Origin: Curvibacter lanceolatus ATCC 14669 | Lineage (GTDB): Bacteria > Pseudomonadota > Gammaproteobacteria > Burkholderiales > Burkholderiaceae_C | DNA length: 64,000 nt | Reading direction: 5' to 3' | Assembly: GCF_000381265.1 (NCBI RefSeq) | Contig: NZ_KB906273.1 | Location: 37,920 to 101,919, forward strand | Shown here: one piece after another, positions 58,476 to 64,000 of the stretch | Layout of the letters: the number at the start of each line of letters is the position of its first letter | How positions within the stretch are numbered: position 1 is the stretch's first letter | Translations under genes and position numbers: made by a program | The notes under the pieces: model-generated | Told to the model about the DNA's origin: nothing | The model's input: the letters and a program-made list of their open reading frames with translations, nothing else | The model's database searches: none

Positions 58476-59285
58476 ATGGACAAACCCAACATCGTTCTCA
58501 ACGTCAACGGCATCGAGGTGATCTACAACCATGTGATCCTCGTGCTCAAGGGCGTCTCTTTGCAGGTGCCCGAAGGCGGCATCGTGGCCATCCTGGGTGG
58601 CAACGGCGCCGGCAAGACGACCACGCTGCGCGCCATCTCCAACCTGCTCAAGGGCGAACGCGGCGAAGTCACCAAGGGCTCGATCGAGCTGCGGGGCGAG
58701 CGCATCGAGAACCTGTCGCCGGCCGACCTGGTCAAGCGCGGCGTGGTGCAGGTGATGGAGGGCCGGCACTGCTTTGCCCACCTCACGATCGAAGAGAACC
58801 TGATGACCGGCTCGTACACCCGCGCCGACAAGGGCGAGGTGGCGGCCAACCTCGAGAAGGTCTACAACTACTTTCCGCGCCTCAAGACACGTCGCACCTC
58901 GCAGGCGGCCTACACCTCGGGCGGCGAACAGCAGATGTGCGCCATCGGCCGCGCCCTGATGGCCAACCCCAGCATGGTGCTGCTCGACGAGCCCTCGATG
59001 GGCCTGGCGCCGCAGATCGTCGAAGAGGTGTTCAACATCGTGAAAGACCTCAACACCAAGGAGAAGGTCACCTTCTTGCTGGCCGAGCAGAACACCAACA
59101 TGGCCCTGAAGTACGCCGACTACGGCTACATCATGGAAAGCGGCCGCGTGGTGATGGATGGCGCCGCCAGCGACCTGGCCAGCAACGAAGACGTGAAAGA
59201 GTTCTACCTGGGCGTGGGCGGCGGCGAACGCAAGAGCTTCAAAGACGTGAAAAGTTACAAGCGCCGCAAGCGCTGGCTGGCATGA
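58476..59285 (+). CDS. LivF-type ABC transporter ATP-binding protein
   Basis: 269 residues. Walker A 'GGNGAGKTTTLRAISNLL', signature 'YTSGGEQQMCAIGRAL' (usually LSGGEQQ), Walker B 'MVLLDEPSMGLAP', H-loop region 'LAEQNTNMAL'. The basic C-terminal tail 'KSYKRRKRW' is an extension beyond the usual LivF end. Completes the importer with the LivG, LivH, LivM and LivK-type proteins. Confidence 0.92.
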   Translation: MDKPNIVLNVNGIEVIYNHVILVLKGVSLQVPEGGIVAILGGNGAGKTTTLRAISNLLKGERGEVTKGSIELRGERIENLSPADLVKRGVVQVMEGRHCFAHLTIEENLMTGSYTRADKGEVAANLEKVYNYFPRLKTRRTSQAAYTSGGEQQMCAIGRALMANPSMVLLDEPSMGLAPQIVEEVFNIVKDLNTKEKVTFLLAEQNTNMALKYADYGYIMESGRVVMDGAASDLASNEDVKEFYLGVGGGERKSFKDVKSYKRRKRWLA

Positions 59286-59508
59286 CACCTTCTTTTCTGC
59301 GTCTGAACACCCCCTGCGCCTGGGCACGGCCCGAGGGCCTGCCCAGTGTCTGGCCAGGCGCGAGTCGCCCCTTGCAGGCGGCCAGCGCCTGGTCCGAATC
59401 AGCCGACCGGCCTGCCGCGACCTGGGCTGCGAACGGGGCCGCAACCCACCTGGTGGCCCCCGAATGGCCCCAAGCCCTGCCCGAGTCCACCCCTCACAGG
59501 AATTCACC

Positions 59509-60762
59509 ATGACCTCAAGCTACGACGCGCTGGAAACGCGCACGCCGGCCGATCGCGAAGCGGCGCTGATGGCCGCCCTGCCCACGCAAGTGGCCCATGC
59601 CCAGGCCCGCACCGCCGCCTTTGGCGAGGTGCTGGCCGGGGTGGAGGCAGCGCGCATCGACAGCCGCGCCGCCCTGGCCCAGTTGCCGGTGACGCGCAAG
59701 CACGAGCTGCTGGAACGCCAGCAGGCGGCCCGCGCCGCCGGCGGCAATGTGTTCGGCGGCTTCAGTGCGCTGGCTTTTGGCGCGGCCATGCCACGCGTGT
59801 TTGCCAGCCCGGGCACGCTGTACGAGCCCGAGGGCACGCGCCGCGACTATTGGCGCATGGCGCGCGCCATCCATGCCGCGGGCTTTCGGCCCGGCGAGCT
59901 GATCCACAACAGCTTCAGCTACCACTTTGTGCCGGCCGGCTCGATGATGGAAAGCGGCGCCCATGCGCTGGGCTGCACCGTGTTCCCCGGCGGCACCGGC
60001 CAGACCGAGCAGCAGGTGCAGGCCATGGCCGAGCTGCAGCCGGCGGGCTACATCGGCACGCCCAGCTTTCTGAAGATCCTGGTCGAGAAGGCCGCTGAGC
60101 TGGGCCTGCCCCTGCCCAGCCTGCGCAAGGCCCTGGTCAGCGGTGAGGCCTTTCCGCCCTCGCTGCGCGACTGGCTGCTGGCGCGTGGCGTGGATGGCTA
60201 CCAGTGCTATGCCACGGCCGACCTGGGCCTGATCGCCTACGAAACCTCGGCCCGCGAGGGCCTGGTGCTGGACGAGGGCGTGATCGTCGAGATCGTGCGC
60301 CCGGGCACCGGCGACCCGGTGCCCGAGGGCGAGGTGGGCGAGCTGGTGGTGACCACGCTGAACCCTGACTACCCGCTGATCCGCTTTGGCACCGGCGACC
60401 TGTCGGCCGTGCTGCCAGGCCCCTGCCCCACGGGCCGCACCAACACCCGCATCAGGGGCTGGATGGGCCGGGCCGACCAGACCACCAAGGTGCGCGGCAT
60501 GTTTGTGCACCCGGGCCAGGTGGCCGAGGTGGCGCGGCGCTTTCCGCAGGTGCGCAAGGCGCGCCTGGTGGTGAGCGGCGAGATGGCCAATGACCAGATG
60601 CTGCTCAAGGTCGAAACCACCGAGATGGCCGAGGGCCTGGCCGGCGCCATCGCCGAGGCCATCCGCGAGGTGACCAAGCTGCGCGGCGAGGTCGAACTGG
60701 TCAACCCCGGCAGCCTGCCCAACGACGGCAAGGTGATCGAGGACGCGCGCAGCTACCAGTGA
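59509..60762 (+). CDS. Phenylacetate-CoA ligase (PaaK)-family adenylate-forming enzyme
   Basis: 417 residues from the ATG at 59509 (AGGA 8 nt upstream). PaaK-like segments: 'YWRMARAIHAAGFRPGELIHNSFSYHFVPAGSMMESG', 'ALVSGEAFPPSLRDWL', 'YATADLGLIAYE' (adenylate-binding), 'LIRFGTGDLS' and 'RIRGWMGRADQTTKVRGMFVHPGQV'. The usual P-loop S-S-G-T-T-G is replaced by 'ASPGTLYEPEG', so ATP binding may differ. It likely activates an aryl or short carboxylic acid. Last gene of the importer operon. Confidence 0.87.
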   Translation: MTSSYDALETRTPADREAALMAALPTQVAHAQARTAAFGEVLAGVEAARIDSRAALAQLPVTRKHELLERQQAARAAGGNVFGGFSALAFGAAMPRVFASPGTLYEPEGTRRDYWRMARAIHAAGFRPGELIHNSFSYHFVPAGSMMESGAHALGCTVFPGGTGQTEQQVQAMAELQPAGYIGTPSFLKILVEKAAELGLPLPSLRKALVSGEAFPPSLRDWLLARGVDGYQCYATADLGLIAYETSAREGLVLDEGVIVEIVRPGTGDPVPEGEVGELVVTTLNPDYPLIRFGTGDLSAVLPGPCPTGRTNTRIRGWMGRADQTTKVRGMFVHPGQVAEVARRFPQVRKARLVVSGEMANDQMLLKVETTEMAEGLAGAIAEAIREVTKLRGEVELVNPGSLPNDGKVIEDARSYQ

Positions 60763-60939
60763 ACCCTGCAGGCCGCGGTGCGGCCTGCCGCCTGACACGG
60801 GGCTGACGCCCAATCGACATCCGAACCTCTAAGCCCTTGATGGCAAAGGGTTTTCTGCCGGTCGGGTACGTAGTTCCCGGGATGCCGACCGGAGCGTGCA
60901 GTGGCTATCATCCTTCGCACCATCAAGAAGGAGACTCTC

Positions 60940-61917
60940 ATGACCAAGCTGCTGCCCCTGGTGGCCCTGATCGCTGCATCGTTCAGCGCCCTGGCCGCCG
61001 ACTTCCCCCTCAAGGACAAGCCGATCACCCTGGTGGTGCCCTTCTCGGCCGGCGGCCCCACTGACCGCGTGGCCCGCGACCTGTCCGAAGCACTGCGCAA
61101 GCAACTCGGCACCTCGGTGGTGATCGAGAACGCAGCTGGTGCCGGCAGCTCCATCGGTGCCGCCAAGGTGGCCCGCGCCACACCCGACGGCCACACCCTG
61201 CTGGTGAACCACATTGCCATGGCCACCATGCCGGCCCTGGTGCGCAACCTGCCGTTCAAGGTCGAGTCCGACTTCGAGTACCTGGGCATCATCAACGACG
61301 TGCCCATGACCCTGATCGCCAAGCCCAGCCTGCCGGCCAACAACTACAAGGAGCTGGCCACCTGGATCGCCCAGAACAAGGGCAAGATCAACCTGGGCAA
61401 CGCGGGCGTGGGCTCGGCCTCGCACCTGTGTGGGCTGCTGTACCAGAACGCCATCGAGACCGACATGACCACCGTGCCCTACAAGGGCACCGCCCCGGCC
61501 ATCACCGACCTGATCGGCGGCCAGATCGATCTGCTGTGCGACCAGACCACCAACACCACCAGCCAGATCGAAGGCAAGAAGGTCAAGGCCTACGCCGTGA
61601 CCACGGCCAAGCGCCTGAACACCCCCTTGCTGAAAGACCTGCCCACCCTGGCCGAGTCGGGCGTGAAGGACTTCCAGATCACCATCTGGCACGGCCTGTA
61701 CGCCCCCAAGGGCACGCCGGCCGACATCCAGGTCAAGATCAACACCGCGCTGAAGGCCGCCCTCAAAGACCCTGAGTTCATCAAGAAGCAGGAAGGCCTG
61801 GGCGCCGTGGTGGCCACCGACCGCCGCGTCGAGCCGGCCGAACACAAGAAGTTCGTGCAAGCCGAGATCGCCAAGTGGACGCCCATCATCAAGGCCGCCG
61901 GCGTGTACGCCGACTGA
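60940..61917 (+). CDS. Bug-family (TctC-like) tripartite tricarboxylate receptor
   Basis: 325 residues from the ATG at 60940, with AAGGAGA 8 nt upstream. Signal peptide to 'SALAA-D'; 'ITLVVPFSAGGPTDRVARDL' , 'VVIENAAGAGSSIGAAKVA', 'PDGHTLLVNHIAMA', 'DLIGGQIDLLCDQT'. Two cysteines (in 'SHLCGLL' and 'LLCDQT') are conserved in a subset and may form a disulfide. Single-gene unit with its own terminator. Confidence 0.92.
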   Translation: MTKLLPLVALIAASFSALAADFPLKDKPITLVVPFSAGGPTDRVARDLSEALRKQLGTSVVIENAAGAGSSIGAAKVARATPDGHTLLVNHIAMATMPALVRNLPFKVESDFEYLGIINDVPMTLIAKPSLPANNYKELATWIAQNKGKINLGNAGVGSASHLCGLLYQNAIETDMTTVPYKGTAPAITDLIGGQIDLLCDQTTNTTSQIEGKKVKAYAVTTAKRLNTPLLKDLPTLAESGVKDFQITIWHGLYAPKGTPADIQVKINTALKAALKDPEFIKKQEGLGAVVATDRRVEPAEHKKFVQAEIAKWTPIIKAAGVYAD

Positions 61918-61971
61918 TGCGCGCTGTGCAGGGCGCCTTCCGCTGAAGACGCCCGCTTTTTTGCCGCCCCC

Positions 61972-62005
61972 AAACCGCCTGCCTCGTCCGCGAGCCAGGC
62001 GGTTT
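61972..62005 (+). terminator. Rho-independent terminator after the Bug gene
   Basis: AAACCGCCTG pairs with CAGGCGGTTT (10 bp); the 14-nt interior contains its own CTCG/CGAG stem. A T run follows into 62006. It lies 55 bp after the stop codon. Confidence 0.85.
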
Positions 62006-62045
62006 TTCTTGTCTGGAAGCCAGGGAAAGCCCGGGGGGGTCGGCT

Positions 62046-62063
62046 TGGTAACGATCGTTACCA
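62046..62063. promoter_or_regulatory. Perfect 18-bp palindrome upstream of the MarR gene
   Basis: TGGTAACGATCGTTACCA is perfectly self-complementary. It sits 47 bp before the MarR ATG, an ideal place for autorepression by the MarR dimer, and could also control the Bug gene after it. Confidence 0.75.
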
Positions 62064-62109
62064 TCGCTTGAAACACCCTCCGGTCATACGACCTACACCG
62101 CTCACCCCC

Positions 62110-62565
62110 ATGAATTCACCCGATGCCCCGCTGTTTTCCAAGCTGGTGCGCTTGATGAACCTCACGGTGCGCCCCTTTCATGACCAGGTCGGGCGCCAAC
62201 ACCAGCTGACCCTCAATGAATGGCGTGTGATGGCCTTGCTGGCCGTGCAGCCCGGCCTGTCGGCCGCGCGGCTGTCCGAGTTGACGGGCCTGGACAAGAT
62301 GTCGATCAGCCGCGCGCTGGCCGGCCTGACGGCGCAGGACCGGCTGCTGCGCAGCCCCGACCCGCAGGACCAACGCCGCCAGTGCCTGCAATTGAGCCCG
62401 CAAGGGCTGGCCCTGCACCAGCAGATCCAGCCCCTGGCCAATGAGCGCGAGGCAGAACTGTTCAGGGGCCTGAACCCGGCACGCCGCATGCGGCTCGAAA
62501 AAAGCCTGGACGACCTGATCGAAGTGCTGTCGCAAGAACAGGCACTGCGCGGGCGCCCCCACTGA
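62110..62565 (+). CDS. MarR-family transcriptional regulator
   Basis: 151 residues from the ATG at 62110. Winged helix core: 'LTLNEWRVMALLAVQPGLSAARLSELTGLDKMSISRALAGLTAQDRLLRSPDPQDQRRQCLQLSPQG', with the recognition helix and the D-x-R-R wing. Flanking helices form the dimer. Ligands in this family are usually phenolic or aromatic acids. It is 72 bp upstream of a Bug receptor gene on the same strand and has a perfect palindrome before it. Confidence 0.92.
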   Translation: MNSPDAPLFSKLVRLMNLTVRPFHDQVGRQHQLTLNEWRVMALLAVQPGLSAARLSELTGLDKMSISRALAGLTAQDRLLRSPDPQDQRRQCLQLSPQGLALHQQIQPLANEREAELFRGLNPARRMRLEKSLDDLIEVLSQEQALRGRPH

Positions 62566-62637
62566 CCCAGCCCCTGGATCGCCCCAGCCCATCATGACCG
62601 GGCGGCCTGTGTTGCCGCCCACCGCACGGAGACAAAC

Positions 62638-63705
62638 ATGACCCACCCCCGCCACACGGCTCCCACCACCGACCACACCACGGCCCCGCGCCGCCGCAGC
62701 TGGCTGAGCCACCTGCCCCTGGGCCTGCTGGGCCTGACCCTGCTGCTGGGCCCCCTGGGTGCCCGTCAGGCCCTGGCCCAGAGCACCTGGCCCAGCAAGC
62801 CCGTGCGCATCGTGGTGCCCTTTGCCCCGGGCGGCACCACCGACCTGCTGGCCCGCGCCATGGCCCCCGAGTTGCAAAAGGCCTTTGGCCAGGCGTTTGT
62901 GATCGACAACCGCACCGGCGCCGGTGGCAACGTGGGCGCCGACATCGTGGCCAAGTCGCCCGCCGATGGCTACACCCTGCTGATGGGCACGGTGGGCACG
63001 CATGGCATCAACCGTGCGCTGTACGAAAAGATGCCCTACGACCCGATCAAGGACTTTGCGCCCATCACGCTGGTGGCGGCGGTGCCCAATGTGATGGTGG
63101 TGAACGCCGAGAAGGCGCGCGAGATGAACATCAACAACGTGCAGGATTTCATCCGCGTGGCCAAGGCCAGCCCGGGCAAGCTGAACATGGCGTCGAGCGG
63201 CAACGGCACCTCGATCCACCTGGCGGGCGAGTTGTTCAAGAGCATGACGGGCACCTACATGATCCACTTCCCCTACCGGGGCTCGGGCCCGGCCCTGATG
63301 GACCTGGTGGGCGGCAACATGGACGTGATGTTCGACAACCTGCCCTCGGCCATGCAGCAGATCAAGGCCGGCAAGCTCAAGGCCCTGGCGGTGACCAGCG
63401 CACAGCGCTCACCCGCCCTGCCCGACGTGCCCACCGTGGAGCAGGCCGGCGGCCCCAGCCTGAAGGGCTTCGAAGCCAGCTCGTGGTTCGGCCTGCTGGC
63501 CCCGGCCGGCACGCCGCCCGAGATCGTGAACCGCATCCAGCAGGAGGTGGCCAAGGCGCTGGCGGCCCCGGCCTTCAAGGAAAAGCTGCAGGCGCAGGGG
63601 GCGATACCGAGTGGTATCACACCGGCTGAGTTTGCGAAGTTGATCGACAGTGAGCACCGGAAGTGGGCTCAGGTGGTGAAGGCTTCTGGGGCGAAGGTGG
63701 ATTAA
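62638..63705 (+). CDS. Bug-family (TctC-like) tripartite tricarboxylate receptor
   Basis: 355 residues with a long N-region (about 22 residues, Arg-rich just before the hydrophobic core) and a signal ending 'ALAQS'. Family signatures: '[20 protein letters not shown]', '[18 protein letters not shown]', '[14 protein letters not shown]', '[13 protein letters not shown]'. Probably co-transcribed with the MarR gene and controlled by it. Ligand unknown. Confidence 0.92.
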   Translation: MTHPRHTAPTTDHTTAPRRRSWLSHLPLGLLGLTLLLGPLGARQALAQSTWPSKPVRIVVPFAPGGTTDLLARAMAPELQKAFGQAFVIDNRTGAGGNVGADIVAKSPADGYTLLMGTVGTHGINRALYEKMPYDPIKDFAPITLVAAVPNVMVVNAEKAREMNINNVQDFIRVAKASPGKLNMASSGNGTSIHLAGELFKSMTGTYMIHFPYRGSGPALMDLVGGNMDVMFDNLPSAMQQIKAGKLKALAVTSAQRSPALPDVPTVEQAGGPSLKGFEASSWFGLLAPAGTPPEIVNRIQQEVAKALAAPAFKEKLQAQGAIPSGITPAEFAKLIDSEHRKWAQVVKASGAKVD

Positions 63706-64000
63706 AGGGCGGGCGCCCGCTGCGGGCACTTGGTACGCGAGTTTGCGTCTCCGCTGCGCTCTGGTGGTTCTGCTCTTCGTTTGAGGGCGGAGGCCGGGAT
63801 TGCGCCCCGGCGGGCGCCTCACTTTCTTTGTCTCGCCAAAGAAAGTAAGCAAAGAAAGGCGACCCGACGTGCACGCCCTGCTGCGCAGGGTCCGCTGCGC
63901 TGCTCAACTTGGGCGGGGTCTCGCTAAACTCGCTGCGCTCAAACAGACGCGAGCCCTTTATCCGCCCAAGTCTGCGCTGCTCGCCGTGCCCGACGGGAGG
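63706..64000. other. Intergenic DNA at the right edge
   Basis: 295 bp after the last gene; reading frames here are repetitive and unlike proteins. It contains the hairpin repeat at 63821-63846 and several alternating GCTGCGC-type words. Confidence 0.5.
63821..63846. repeat. Hairpin-forming intergenic repeat
   Basis: ACTTTCTTTG-TCTCGC-CAAAGAAAGT: a perfect 10-bp stem with a 6-nt loop, followed by AAGCAAAGAAAGG, which repeats half of the stem. This type of unit is common between genes of Burkholderiales in my recollection. It could act as a weak bidirectional terminator. Confidence 0.6.

Overview
The window is a high-GC chromosomal segment from a betaproteobacterium, most likely Burkholderiales/Comamonadaceae. 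The inference rests on the GC-rich codon use, three Bug/TctC-type periplasmic receptors, two c-di-GMP-type EAL proteins plus an HD-GYP protein, and intergenic repeats of a kind I associate with that family. No rRNA, tRNA or intact insertion sequence was found.

Layout. 1-24150 is mostly housekeeping and accessory metabolism: a truncated family-3 solute-binding protein, a ClC channel with CBS domains, a LysR regulator divergent from an AtuA-like gene pair and a Bug receptor, a K+ channel, an SrkA-like kinase, an HD-GYP response regulator followed by a 1333-residue hybrid histidine kinase, a CPA1 Na+/H+ antiporter, an EAL protein, a YdeI-family protein, a small membrane-anchored HExxH protein, a Tat-exported spermidine-dehydrogenase-like flavoprotein with an NTF2-fold partner and an AraC regulator, and a lipoprotein gamma-glutamyltransferase. 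24216-38082 is an accessory defence island. It holds decayed DNA, a 42-repeat type I-E CRISPR array, a complete cas2-cas1-cas6e-cas5e-cas7e-cse2-cse1-cas3 set (all minus strand) and a Phd/ParE-type toxin-antitoxin pair. 38330-50938 holds an Asp/Glu-racemase-like protein, a sterol-desaturase-family membrane protein, a Fic protein, htpG under a sigma-32-like promoter, a PfkB-family kinase, a DHH phosphoesterase, an RluF-like pseudouridine synthase and a frameshifted GGDEF-EAL gene coupled to a cupredoxin gene. 51095-60762 is a Crp/Fnr regulator divergent from a large operon: acyl-CoA synthetase, LivG, LivH, LivM, LivK-like receptor, LivF and a PaaK-like ligase. This looks like uptake plus CoA activation of a carboxylic acid. 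60940-63705 holds two more Bug receptors and a MarR regulator.

The most interesting element lies between cas3 and cse1 (33888-34171). On the strand opposite to the cas genes there is a single-spacer, degenerate CRISPR unit: pseudo-repeat 29 nt, spacer exactly 32 nt, pseudo-repeat 29 nt. The first pseudo-repeat keeps the 8-nt crRNA 5' handle, and both keep the Cas6e-type hairpin through compensatory base-pair changes. The spacer matches 16 of the first 18 positions of a site 20-50 bp away, upstream of cse1. That site lies next to a type I-E PAM (AAG), and one of its two mismatches falls at position 6, the base that Cascade does not read. The simplest reading is a crRNA-like RNA that directs Cascade to repress its own operon without destroying the chromosome. 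A 36-codon ORF with a strong ribosome binding site ends in TGATG overlap with the start of cas3, suggesting translational coupling there too. At the other end, the short CRISPR leader carries a near-consensus IHF site 8 bp from the first repeat.
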